Origin: Pseudolactococcus piscium
GTDB taxonomy: Bacteria; Bacillota; Bacilli; Lactobacillales; Streptococcaceae
NCBI RefSeq assembly: GCF_002441695.1
Contig: NZ_JXJW01000005.1
Coordinates: 61,518 to 125,517, forward strand
Length of the DNA: 64,000 bases
Direction: 5' to 3'
Notes under the pieces: generated by a model
The model's database searches: none
Seen by the model: the letters and a program-made list of their open reading frames with translations, nothing else
Told to the model about the DNA's origin: nothing
Program-made: the position numbers and the translations under genes
Shown here: one piece after another, positions 33,656 to 42,302 of the stretch
Numbering within the stretch: position 1 is the first letter of the stretch
How the letters are laid out: each line of letters starts with the position of its first letter

Positions 33656-34315
33656 TTATCTGACCAACTTATTTTCTGTGACATGAATATCGTCCACTTC
33701 AAATCCAGCTGTTTTAAAAATAGCTTCAATCTCTGCCGTACTAAGCTTACCAATCAATTGGAACTCAACAGCAGATTTTTGATTCTCAGTATTAATCTGG
33801 ATGATACTTCTCACATCGAGCAAGTGCTCTGCCAACAGTTCTGCTACTTTAGCCAGTGAGCCTACTGTATCTGGCATCAAAAGCCGCACATGCACGCCAG
33901 CTTCACCGTAGCCTGCTACTCTGAGAAAGGCACCAAAAACATCTTTATCCGTAATCAAACCGCTGATTTGATCATTATCAACAACAGGTAAGACACCGAC
34001 ATTATGTTGCCGCATTTGATAAACGGCATCCTCTAGCGTCGCATATTTTGAGATTGTTAGGACATCACGAATCATGACTTCACCAACGGTTGTCTTGTTA
34101 AGCAAATAATTCATCTCATAAACCGATAAAGAAGTCGCCACTGAAGGACTCGCTTTCTCAATCGTTCCAGCAGTGACTAGTCCAACTAACTTGTCATCTG
34201 CAATAACTGGTAATCTATGGATACCTTGTTCCTTCATGATATCCGCAGCCTTGGCTATCTTAGTCGTTGGTGAGACATAGATAACTTTTTTAGTCATAAA
34301 ATCTTTCACTGCCAT
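33656..34315 (-). CDS. CBS-pair and ACT-domain protein (AcuB-like)
   Basis: A 219-residue protein with two CBS motifs (IAKAADIMKEQGIHRLPVI and DAVYQMRQHNVGVLPVV) and a C-terminal ACT-like domain (VHVRLLMPDTVGSLAKVAEL). CBS pairs sense adenine nucleotides and ACT domains often sense amino acids. The ATG at 34315 follows a GGGGGA site. It is placed after livF on the same strand, 94 nt away, and may sense branched-chain amino-acid status; that is inference. AcuB itself is linked to acetoin use, and no such genes are here. Confidence 0.8.
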   Translation of the reverse strand: MAVKDFMTKKVIYVSPTTKIAKAADIMKEQGIHRLPVIADDKLVGLVTAGTIEKASPSVATSLSVYEMNYLLNKTTVGEVMIRDVLTISKYATLEDAVYQMRQHNVGVLPVVDNDQISGLITDKDVFGAFLRVAGYGEAGVHVRLLMPDTVGSLAKVAELLAEHLLDVRSIIQINTENQKSAVEFQLIGKLSTAEIEAIFKTAGFEVDDIHVTENKLVR

Positions 34316-34409
34316 AATCAATTCCCCCGATTTCTGTTAACGTCACCTTATTTTAACATGATAGCCTCATAAAATCACGTCAGAAACTATCGCTAAATCA
34401 TATGAACGA

Positions 34410-35120
34410 TTAACCGCCAAGATAAGCTTTTCGGACATCGTCAGAAGCTAGTAGTTCTTTACCCGTACCAGATAATATCACCTTACCTGTTTCTAAGACA
34501 TAACCACGATCAGCGATAGATAAGGCCATATTGGCATTCTGCTCAATCAAAAGAACAGTCGTCCCTTGTTTTTGAATATCCTTGATGATCTCAAAGATTT
34601 CTTGAATAAAGATTGGTGCTAGCCCCATTGAAGGTTCATCCAATAACAAGAGTTTAGGTTGACTCATCAAGGCACGACCCATGGCAAGCATTTGTTGTTC
34701 ACCACCAGATAAAGTCGCTGCATCTTGACCTTTTCTCTCTTCTAAACGCGGAAAACGTGCAAAAATTTTCTTCAAATTTTGTGCATTCTCTTCGCGATTT
34801 TTACGTAAGAAAGCACCCATCTCTAAGTTTTCCATAACAGTCAAGCCAGGAAAGACATGACGACCTTCTGGTACTTGGGATAAGCCACTGGCTACGATCT
34901 TTTGAGCAGGTGTTTTATGGATATCTTTTCCCTCAAATTGAATCGTCCCATTTGAAGGTCGAACTAGACCTGAAATCGTGCGTAAAATAGATGTTTTACC
35001 AGCACCATTTGCCCCAATAAGCGAGACAACTTCACCTTCATTGACTTCAAAAGAGACGTCACGAACAGCTTGAATGACACCATAATGGACATCAAGATTA
35101 TTAATAGTTAACATCGCCAT
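34410..35120 (-). CDS. livF: Branched-chain amino-acid ABC transporter ATPase LivF
   Basis: A 236-residue ATPase with Walker A LIGANGAGKTS, signature LSGGEQQMLAMGRA, Walker B LLLLDEPSMGLAP and LIEQNANMAL, the LivF-specific form. It overlaps livG at TAATG and has GGAGGAG before its ATG. LivF and LivG make the ATPase pair of the importer. Confidence 0.96.
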   Translation of the reverse strand: MAMLTINNLDVHYGVIQAVRDVSFEVNEGEVVSLIGANGAGKTSILRTISGLVRPSNGTIQFEGKDIHKTPAQKIVASGLSQVPEGRHVFPGLTVMENLEMGAFLRKNREENAQNLKKIFARFPRLEERKGQDAATLSGGEQQMLAMGRALMSQPKLLLLDEPSMGLAPIFIQEIFEIIKDIQKQGTTVLLIEQNANMALSIADRGYVLETGKVILSGTGKELLASDDVRKAYLGG

Positions 35121-35884
35121 TATGCTTCTCCTCCCAAATAAGCTTCGATAACACGCTTATTGTTTTTGATTTCATCTGGCGTACCATGTGCAATCAAACG
35201 ACCATATTCTAAAACATAGATCCGTTCAGTTACATTCATAACAAGACTCATATCATGTTCAATCAATAGAATCGTAATATTAAACTGTTGTTGAATTTGC
35301 TTGATAAGTGCCGTTAATTCTGCTGTTTCTTGCGGATTCATACCAGCAGCAGGCTCGTCCAAAAACAAAATCTTTGGTTTCGTCGCAAGCGCGCGCACAA
35401 TCTCTAAACGGCGTTGTTCACCGTAAGGTAAATTTTTGGCCAAGCTAGCTTGCTTGACGTCTAAATCAAAGATAGCGAGTAGCTCTAAAGCTTCTTTTTT
35501 CATCTCTGCTTCTTGCTTATAATATGCAGGCAAGCGGAAAAATGATGCCAAAAGACGGGATTTTTTTCTTGTACCCATGGCAATCAAGACATTATCCAAA
35601 ACAGTCAAGTTTTTAAACAGGCGAATATTTTGGAAAGTACGAGATAGACCAGCAGCAGCGATTTTATAAGTCGACAAGCCATTTAATATATCGCCAGCCA
35701 GAGTCACTGTCCCTTCAGATGGTTCATAGACACCAGTTAACAAGTTGAACAGCGTTGTTTTACCAGCGCCATTTGGCCCGATAAGCCCAACAAGCTCAGA
35801 CTCACCCAGTTCAAGATTGACATCTCCAACAGCTGTTAAGCCACCAAAGTTTTTTGTAAGATTTTTTACTTCAAGAAGTGCCAT
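35120..35884 (-). CDS. livG: Branched-chain amino-acid ABC transporter ATPase LivG
   Basis: A 254-residue ATPase with LIGPNGAGKTTLFN, signature LPYGEQRRLEIVRAL, Walker B ILFLDEPAAGMNP and the LivG-typical HDMSLVMNVTERIYVL. The signature PYGEQ rather than SGGQ is normal for LivG. TAATG overlaps couple it to livM upstream and livF downstream. Confidence 0.96.
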   Translation of the reverse strand: MALLEVKNLTKNFGGLTAVGDVNLELGESELVGLIGPNGAGKTTLFNLLTGVYEPSEGTVTLAGDILNGLSTYKIAAAGLSRTFQNIRLFKNLTVLDNVLIAMGTRKKSRLLASFFRLPAYYKQEAEMKKEALELLAIFDLDVKQASLAKNLPYGEQRRLEIVRALATKPKILFLDEPAAGMNPQETAELTALIKQIQQQFNITILLIEHDMSLVMNVTERIYVLEYGRLIAHGTPDEIKNNKRVIEAYLGGEA

Positions 35885-36843
35885 TAGTTAGACTCCTTAT
35901 TTTCTTTTTTATTGAAGAAACGTGAGAGCTTGAACTCCCATGTGCCAAGTAAGCCACCTGGGCGGAAAATCATGACTAAGATCAAGATCAATGAGTAGAT
36001 GATCATCCGAATCGCCCCAAAATCTTGTAGGAACATATTCAGTAAGCCCAAGATAATTGCGGCAATGATTGTCCCAGTAATCGAGCCTAATCCACCTAAT
36101 ACAACGATGATTAAGGCATCTACTGATTTCATCCATGTGAAATCTTTAGGTGTCACAGTCCCGATAAAACCAGCATATAGGCTACCCGCAACAGCTGTCA
36201 CCATGGCACCGATTGTAAAGGCAATGACTTTAACACGTGTCACGTTTACACCCATCGACTCAGAAGCAATCTCGTCTTCACGAACTGATAAAGTGGCACG
36301 ACCTGATGGTGAATTGATAAAATTCAAGATCAAGACAATCACGACAACAGCGAAGATGAAGGTCATTCCCCAGTCAGTGAAGAGAATAATCCCTGATAAA
36401 CCAGCAGCACCATTTGTTAGGTCCCCACCATTCATAATCAGGATACGAATAATTTCCGATACACCAAGTGTTGCGATAGCTAGATAGTCACCTTTCAGAC
36501 GCAAAGTCGGATAGCCGACAATAATCGCGACGATACCAGCAACGATTGCCCCAATCAGCATTGACAAGAAAATCGTGCCCCAAGTTGGTGCCATACGAGC
36601 TGAGATAATCGCAGATGAATAAGCCCCGATTGCCATAAAACCAGCAGAACCAAATGAGAACTGACCAGTAAAGCCGATGACCAGATTCAGACCAACTGCG
36701 ACGATCAGGTTGATCCCAATTTGCGTGATGATTTGGGCAACAAATTCATTGATTACACCAGCACTGATAAGGCCGATTAAGATACCATAAATCACGGCAA
36801 TAATAACGAGCCAGATAATCGATAGTTTTAGATTTTTTTTCAT
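35884..36843 (-). CDS. livM: Branched-chain amino-acid ABC transporter permease LivM
   Basis: A 319-residue permease with eight to ten hydrophobic segments. The conserved GFTGQFSFGSAGFMAIGAY and LREDEIASESMGVN-like (SVREDEIASESMGVN) motifs identify LivM. It is four bases behind livH and overlaps livG. Confidence 0.95.
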   Translation of the reverse strand: MKKNLKLSIIWLVIIAVIYGILIGLISAGVINEFVAQIITQIGINLIVAVGLNLVIGFTGQFSFGSAGFMAIGAYSSAIISARMAPTWGTIFLSMLIGAIVAGIVAIIVGYPTLRLKGDYLAIATLGVSEIIRILIMNGGDLTNGAAGLSGIILFTDWGMTFIFAVVVIVLILNFINSPSGRATLSVREDEIASESMGVNVTRVKVIAFTIGAMVTAVAGSLYAGFIGTVTPKDFTWMKSVDALIIVVLGGLGSITGTIIAAIILGLLNMFLQDFGAIRMIIYSLILILVMIFRPGGLLGTWEFKLSRFFNKKENKESN

Positions 36844-36847
36844 TACC

Positions 36848-37729
36848 TTACACCTTCTCTTTCACGTTTTTGCCTAGGATACCGGCAGGACGGATTAAAA
36901 GAATGATGATCAAGACAGCATAAACCACTGCATCTTTATAGCCTGCTACCCATGATAATTTACCTGGAAGCGACTGAGCAACTGTCTCAAGCAGACCGAT
37001 AACGATACCGCCAAGCGCAGCACCAGGAATGATCCCAATCCCACCGAGAACTGCTGCAACAAAGGCTTTAAGCCCTGGTGCCATCCCCATAAGTGGATCG
37101 ATCGAGCCATAATAAAGACCAATTAAGACACCAGCCGCACCAGCAAGTGCTGAACCAAGTGCAAAGGTAAAACTAATCGTCCGATCGACATTTATCCCCA
37201 TCAGACGTGCCGCATCTGCCTCAACTGAAACAGCACGCATGGCTTTACCCATTTTTGTCTTCTTAACGATGAGCTGCAATAAAATCATCAAAATAATAGC
37301 TGTTACTAGAATCATCAGTTGCACATTTGTGATGGTCACGCTACCTAGTGAATACTTTTCTACGCTAATCGCACTTGGAAATTGACGTGAGGCAGAGCCG
37401 ACGAAATAAATCATCACGTTTTCAAGCAAGAATGATACACCGATTGCAGTGATCAAGGCTGCCACCTTACTTGACTTACGTAGTGGCCGATAGGCCAAAA
37501 ATTCGATGACCATCCCCAATATCGCACAGCCAATCATTGACAAAATTAAGGCGATGAAAAAATTTAAGTGCAGGAAGTTAATAAAATAATAACCCATAAA
37601 AGCGCCCATCATATAGACGTCTCCATGCGCAAAGTTGATGAGTTTGATAATCCCGTAAACCATAGTGTAGCCAAGCGCTATCAACGCATAGACACTGCCG
37701 AGAATCAAGCCGTTTACAATAATTTGCAT
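36848..37729 (-). CDS. livH: Branched-chain amino-acid ABC transporter permease LivH
   Basis: A 293-residue permease. Typical motifs are ALIALGYTMVYGIIKLINFAH, RAVSVEADAARLMGIN and the C-terminal IRPAGILGKN. It is the first gene of livHMGF. Its promoter lies at 37798-37825 with a perfect CodY box inside it, so it should be repressed when branched-chain amino acids are plentiful. Confidence 0.96.
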   Translation of the reverse strand: MQIIVNGLILGSVYALIALGYTMVYGIIKLINFAHGDVYMMGAFMGYYFINFLHLNFFIALILSMIGCAILGMVIEFLAYRPLRKSSKVAALITAIGVSFLLENVMIYFVGSASRQFPSAISVEKYSLGSVTITNVQLMILVTAIILMILLQLIVKKTKMGKAMRAVSVEADAARLMGINVDRTISFTFALGSALAGAAGVLIGLYYGSIDPLMGMAPGLKAFVAAVLGGIGIIPGAALGGIVIGLLETVAQSLPGKLSWVAGYKDAVVYAVLIIILLIRPAGILGKNVKEKV

Positions 37730-37797
37730 TGCTTTTCTCCAATTTATATTCTTAATAAGATAATATTATCTAACAAATGTAGACAATTAGTCTATTT

Positions 37798-37825
37798 ATT
37801 TTACCATAATTTTCAGAAAATTCAA
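37798..37825 (-). promoter_or_regulatory. livHMGF promoter with perfect CodY box
   Basis: Minus-strand TTGAAT (37820-37825), 16-bp spacer, TAAAAT (37798-37803) with TGG before it. AATTTTCAGAAAATT at 37808-37822 matches the CodY consensus at all 15 positions and fills the space between the two boxes. The remainder of the 300-base gap up to the LysM gene holds that gene's own AT-rich promoter region. Confidence 0.8.
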
Positions 37826-38032
37826 GATGATTGGCCATTTAAATTGCTTGATAAACCGGGACGATTTATAAAGTAAACATTGCTTCCTACTGCGAAATCA
37901 GCTAATAATTATAGCGTAAATTTATAATATTTTAATAAAGTCACTTTATTTTAGATTATTTGTCTTTTTTTATCTAATTTGTGGTAAAATATTAACTATA
38001 TTACTTAATTTTTGATTAAGAAAGGGAATCAC

Positions 38033-39445
38033 ATGGGAAAACATGATCAACCATCGCTAATTTATACTAAAAAAAATGCAGTGAAACTCGCATTAAGTAC
38101 TGGGACAATTGCCGGAGCATTCGCCTTGACGACTATCACAGCAGCCGCAGACACTTACATCGTAAAAGTCGGAGATACACTATCAGGCATTGCGGCAAAG
38201 CATGATACATCTGTGAGCGCACTCTCTAAACTCAACAATATTCAAAATATTCATCATATTAGTATCAACCAAAAGATAGAAACGAGTCAAGCAGAACAGG
38301 CTGAACTACCTAAACCAGCAGAGCAAGCAGCTACTGTAAACTCTAAGTCAACTGATGCCCCTCAGACATCAGTTGGCGCATCAACACCAGCAGTGACTTA
38401 TGTCGTTAAAACAGGTGATACACTTGGTTCTATCTCAAGCAAGCAAGGCGTCAGTGTTGCAGAGATCATCAAACAGTCTAAACTTCAGGATGCTAACCTG
38501 ATCTATGTTGGTCAAACACTCCTCATCAAGCCTGCTGTCACAATCTATGTAGGCGGTGCACTCAGTATCACAGCATCAGATTTAGCCAAACAAGCAGGAC
38601 TTTCTGAAACAGCTGCACAACATGCGATTGATATCGCCAATCACTTGATGGGACAAGAAGGCTTTACTGTGCAAGGTGCTGCTGGTACCTTAGCCGTTGC
38701 TGAACGTGAATCAGGATTTAATCCTGAGGCCATTAATCCCTCCGGTGGTGTAGCTGGTATCTTCCAATGGTCTGGCTGGTCAAATAACATCAACGGCAAT
38801 CGTTGGGGTCGGGCTAGTGAAAAAACATTGTCGATGCCCGTTCAGCTAGAACTTGTCTCTACCGAACTGAACAGTAATTTTAAAAACGTCAAAACTTTAG
38901 TAGGTAATGCTACTGATCCTAAACAGGCAAGTTTAGATTGGACTGTTTATTATGAAGGGGTTGCCTTAAGTGACCCACAAACAAAAGAGAAAGCACTATT
39001 AGCTAATGCCGAAAAATGGTACGACCTACTTAAAGACCATGTAACCGATACAGAGGCAGATGCTGTTGATGTCCCATTTGATGTCACCAAAGGCGCTTAT
39101 AGCAGCACTGGAAATACCTATGCTTCTGGCCAATGTACCTGGTATGTGAAAGACATATTCAAGGCACGCATGGGCGATTACTGGGGAAATGCCAAAGACT
39201 GGGCAGCTTCAGCAAAACGTGAGGGCCTTCCTGTTGACCATAACCCAATAGCCAACCAAACGATTGCTGTCTTTCAACCTGATAGCGCTGGGGCAGATGC
39301 AACCTATGGCCACGTTGCAGTTGTTATCGGTGTAAATGGCGATAGCGTAACGATCAAAGAGATGAACAGTACAGCAGGAATTGGTAAAACAAATACAAGA
39401 GTCATTCCTAAGTCAGCCGCAACTTATATTCATATGACCTATTAA
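38033..39445 (+). CDS. LysM-lysozyme-CHAP cell-wall hydrolase
   Basis: A 470-residue secreted protein. After an N-terminal hydrophobic export signal (about 20-42) come two LysM domains (YIVKVGDTLSGIAAKHDTS and YVVKTGDTLGSISSKQGVS). A phage-tail-lysozyme-like domain lies at about 180-340 (AAGTLAVAERESGFNPEAIN, with Glu as the likely acid). The C-terminal CHAP amidase/endopeptidase domain has the Cys in ASGQCTWYV and the His in ATYGHVAVVIG. It should cut both glycan and peptide bonds in peptidoglycan. ATG 38033 is preceded by AAGGGA. It is divergent from livH and convergent with the first liv binding-protein gene. Confidence 0.88.
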   Translation: MGKHDQPSLIYTKKNAVKLALSTGTIAGAFALTTITAAADTYIVKVGDTLSGIAAKHDTSVSALSKLNNIQNIHHISINQKIETSQAEQAELPKPAEQAATVNSKSTDAPQTSVGASTPAVTYVVKTGDTLGSISSKQGVSVAEIIKQSKLQDANLIYVGQTLLIKPAVTIYVGGALSITASDLAKQAGLSETAAQHAIDIANHLMGQEGFTVQGAAGTLAVAERESGFNPEAINPSGGVAGIFQWSGWSNNINGNRWGRASEKTLSMPVQLELVSTELNSNFKNVKTLVGNATDPKQASLDWTVYYEGVALSDPQTKEKALLANAEKWYDLLKDHVTDTEADAVDVPFDVTKGAYSSTGNTYASGQCTWYVKDIFKARMGDYWGNAKDWAASAKREGLPVDHNPIANQTIAVFQPDSAGADATYGHVAVVIGVNGDSVTIKEMNSTAGIGKTNTRVIPKSAATYIHMTY

Positions 39446-39490
39446 TACACATAAAAAAAGCTGTCTTAGGACCAATGTCATTAAGTTAAG

Positions 39491-39536
39491 AAAAACCTAC
39501 TCAATCGAGATTAAATTCCGATCGAGTAGGTTTTTT
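39491..39536. terminator. Bidirectional terminator after the LysM hydrolase
   Basis: AAAAACCTACTC pairs with GAGTAGGTTTTT, extended by ATCG/CGAT. It serves both the hydrolase (+) and the convergent binding-protein gene (-). Confidence 0.9.
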
Positions 39537-39567
39537 TATGTTGTAAAATTGCTTAGACCTGACAAAC

Positions 39568-40749
39568 CTATTGCGGGTTAACCACTTCAGCAGATACTTC
39601 CTTGCCATTTTCAAGCTTGACAAGATAGGCAGATTTAACTGGATCATGAAACTTGTTGATGGTAATCGTACCAGTCACACCCTTAAAATCTTGCAGTTTG
39701 GCAAGGCCTTTAGCGATATCAACTGACGTTTTAGCATTTTCAGCTGTTGCCGCTGCTTTAACCATCATGACCGCATCGTAAGCACAGGCTTCATAGGTAG
39801 AAGGCGCTGTCCCATATTTTGCCTTATATTTTTTGATAAAAGCTTCTGTCTTATTGTTTGCCGGTTTTAAACTTGAAAAACCTGATACAAAATAGACATT
39901 CGTAGCAGCTTTTTCTCCTGCTAATGCTGCAAAGGTAGGATCTGCTAGCACATCTCCCCCAACAATTGGCATTGACATGCCTAAGTCACGTGCTTGTTTG
40001 ACAAGGATACCCGCCTCTTGGTAGTACCCTAATACGATAAGTGTCCCAAATTTTTCATTTGCTAATTTAGATAGTTGAGCTTGGAAGTCTTTTTCACCAG
40101 CTTGATAGGTAGCCACTTCGACAATTTTACCCTTATATTTATCTTTAAAGTTTTGAAAGAGACCCTTTGCATAGTCCGATGAGTTGTCATAATAGACCGC
40201 GACCGCTTCATCCTTTAAGCTATTTGTTACAAAATCAGAGATCACTTTCCCTTGGAATGAATCCGGGAAAATGGCACGAAACACATATTTCTCAACTTGA
40301 TTTCCCTTGTGTGTCAACTCATCATTGGTTGACGTTGGGGCAACAATGGGCACTGCAAATTTAGTCGCGTTAGGAATCATCGCCTTCGTTTGGGAAGAGG
40401 CATTCGTCCCAATAACAGCATTGACCTTATCATTTGACATCAAATTTGCGGCAACTGTTGCTGATTCGGCATTATCAGATTTATTGTCCTTCTTGCTAAC
40501 TTCAATTTTTTTACCATTTATGCCGCCAGAAGCATTTAGTTCTGCGACTGCCATGTCCGCACCACGTTCACTCCCTTTACCATAAGCGGCTAGGGCGCCC
40601 GTCATTTCAATATCATACCCGATCTTAAATGTTTTGCCGATAGCATTGCCATTAGCACTCCTAGCAGCTCCTGGAGGTGCACAAGAGGCCAGTGTCATGA
40701 CTGCTGCTGCAGTTATCACACCCACCAAAACTTTAGACATTTTTTTCAT
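39568..40749 (-). CDS. Branched-chain amino-acid binding lipoprotein, paralogue 1
   Basis: A 393-residue type I periplasmic-binding-fold lipoprotein. The signal ends at lipobox LASCAPPG. FKIGYDIEMTGALAAYGKG and AVAVYYDNSSDYAKGLFQNF show the LivJ family. It shares most motifs with the two genes to its right and should feed livHMGF. Its own promoter with CodY boxes lies 115 bp upstream, so it is transcribed separately from its paralogues. Confidence 0.93.
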   Translation of the reverse strand: MKKMSKVLVGVITAAAVMTLASCAPPGAARSANGNAIGKTFKIGYDIEMTGALAAYGKGSERGADMAVAELNASGGINGKKIEVSKKDNKSDNAESATVAANLMSNDKVNAVIGTNASSQTKAMIPNATKFAVPIVAPTSTNDELTHKGNQVEKYVFRAIFPDSFQGKVISDFVTNSLKDEAVAVYYDNSSDYAKGLFQNFKDKYKGKIVEVATYQAGEKDFQAQLSKLANEKFGTLIVLGYYQEAGILVKQARDLGMSMPIVGGDVLADPTFAALAGEKAATNVYFVSGFSSLKPANNKTEAFIKKYKAKYGTAPSTYEACAYDAVMMVKAAATAENAKTSVDIAKGLAKLQDFKGVTGTITINKFHDPVKSAYLVKLENGKEVSAEVVNPQ

Positions 40750-40863
40750 GGTATTCTCCTAATAAGATGAGTAGTCAGATAAAGCGTCAGCATATTGTAC
40801 CTTACTGCTTGGCCTCCGCAGTTTAAGGCACTATTTAATCTATCTGTAACAATTTTAATTATT

Positions 40864-40908
40864 ATTGTATCAATTTTCTGAAAGTTGTCAAGTAATTCTC
40901 TGAAAAAC
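40864..40908 (-). promoter_or_regulatory. Promoter of binding-protein gene 1 with two CodY-like boxes
   Basis: Minus-strand TTGACA (40886-40891), 16-bp spacer, TACAAT (40864-40869). A 14/15 CodY box (40872-40886) occupies the spacer, and a 12/15 box (40894-40908) lies just upstream of the -35. The rest of the 40750-41056 gap contains only the leader and the terminator of gene 2. Confidence 0.75.
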
Positions 40909-40987
40909 AAGGAAAATAGTGTAATCTAACCTTAAACGTTCGGTTTTTACCTGCTAGTAATTCAGCCTATCAATACCTAACTTTTTC

Positions 40988-41020
40988 AAAAAAAAACAGT
41001 TTGCTATAACTGTTTTTAAA
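40988..41020 (-). terminator. Terminator of binding-protein gene 2
   Basis: AAAAACAGTT-tgctat-AACTGTTTTT with a run of nine T on the minus strand. Confidence 0.85.
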
Positions 41021-41056
41021 AGACTATTTAAGGCTAATACTAAGTAGAACACGTGA

Positions 41057-42229
41057 TTATTTGACGATTTCTGCAGCAACTTCTTTACCATCTTCAAGTT
41101 TTACCATCACAGCTGACTTGACTGGATTATGATGCTTATCGATATCGATCGTCCCTGTCGCACCGACCAATCCTTTGACATTACCTAAAGCCTTGGCTAA
41201 GGCAACAGAATTCTCAGCCTTAACAGACTCCGCTGCTTGCTTGATCATGTAAACAGCATCGTAGGCGCAGGCCGCAAAGGCTGACGGTTCTTCATTGTAA
41301 GCCTTTTGATAGGCGTCAATAAATTTTTTCGTTGTCTCATTAAATGGTGCTTTAGTCGAGAAACCTGCTACGTAGTGGACGTTCGTTGCCGCATTCCCTG
41401 CTAGTGCTGTATAAGTTGGATCAGAAATACCGTCACCACCAACAATCGGTTGGGTGATGCCCATTTCACGCGCTTGCTTTGTAATTAACCCACCCTCAGC
41501 ATAATAACCGATCAAGGCAATCGCATCGAACGATTTATTCTTAACCTTAGTTAAGGCAGCTTGGAAATCCTTGTCTCCAGCTTGATAGCTCAAGGTATCA
41601 ACAATCGTCCCTTTATAGTTGGCCTTAAATGTTTTAAGAATCCCACGGGCATAGTCTGATGAATTATCATAATAAACCAGCACTTTTTTAGCATTTAGCG
41701 ATTTTTCGGTGTAATTAGCGATGACTTTTCCTTGAAAGGCATCAGGGAAAATCGTCCGAAAAATATAAGGTTGCACCTTATCATTTTTATAGGTTAAGCT
41801 ATCATTTGTACCAGTTGGGGTAATCAAAGGCACTTGTGCCTTAGTCACATTTGGTGTCGCTGCAAGTGTACCACCAGAAGACATCGGCCCAATGATGGCT
41901 GCTACTTTATCATTGTTGGTCAAATTTGACACAACCGTCGCAACCTCACCATTGTCAGTTTTATTATCTTTAACAACTAACTCGATTTGCTTGCCACCAA
42001 TGCCACCTTTGGCATTGATCTCATCAGTAGCTAGTTGGATGGCATTTTTTTCAGCATTACCCGGTGCAGCATAAGCGCCAGATAATTCCATATTCACACC
42101 TATCTTAACCGTTTTGCCAATGGTATTACCCTTATCTGAGCCACTTTGACTAGTACCTGGTGCACTACCACATGCTACCAAAAGTACAAGACCCAGTACT
42201 GAAAGGCCTAATATCGCTATCTTCTTCAT
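41057..42229 (-). CDS. Branched-chain amino-acid binding lipoprotein, paralogue 2
   Basis: A 390-residue LivJ-type lipoprotein with lipobox LLVACGSAPG, VKIGVNMELSGAYAAPGNA and KKVLVYYDNSSDYARGIL. It lies between the other two paralogues. I find no convincing promoter in the 73-bp gap to gene 3, and a terminator hairpin sits there, so its expression probably comes from readthrough of that hairpin. Confidence 0.93.
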   Translation of the reverse strand: MKKIAILGLSVLGLVLLVACGSAPGTSQSGSDKGNTIGKTVKIGVNMELSGAYAAPGNAEKNAIQLATDEINAKGGIGGKQIELVVKDNKTDNGEVATVVSNLTNNDKVAAIIGPMSSGGTLAATPNVTKAQVPLITPTGTNDSLTYKNDKVQPYIFRTIFPDAFQGKVIANYTEKSLNAKKVLVYYDNSSDYARGILKTFKANYKGTIVDTLSYQAGDKDFQAALTKVKNKSFDAIALIGYYAEGGLITKQAREMGITQPIVGGDGISDPTYTALAGNAATNVHYVAGFSTKAPFNETTKKFIDAYQKAYNEEPSAFAACAYDAVYMIKQAAESVKAENSVALAKALGNVKGLVGATGTIDIDKHHNPVKSAVMVKLEDGKEVAAEIVK

Positions 42230-42247
42230 TCATTCTCCTAATACGGA

Positions 42248-42278
42248 CAAAAATCACAAAGCCTATCTGGCTTTGTGA
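42248..42278 (-). terminator. Attenuating terminator between binding-protein genes 3 and 2
   Basis: TCACAAAGCC-tatct-GGCTTTGTGA, 10 bp perfect stem, followed on the minus strand by ATTTTTG. The T tract is short, which fits partial readthrough into gene 2. Confidence 0.75.
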
Positions 42279-42302
42279 CATCGCCCCAGCATATGTGTTG
42301 GG

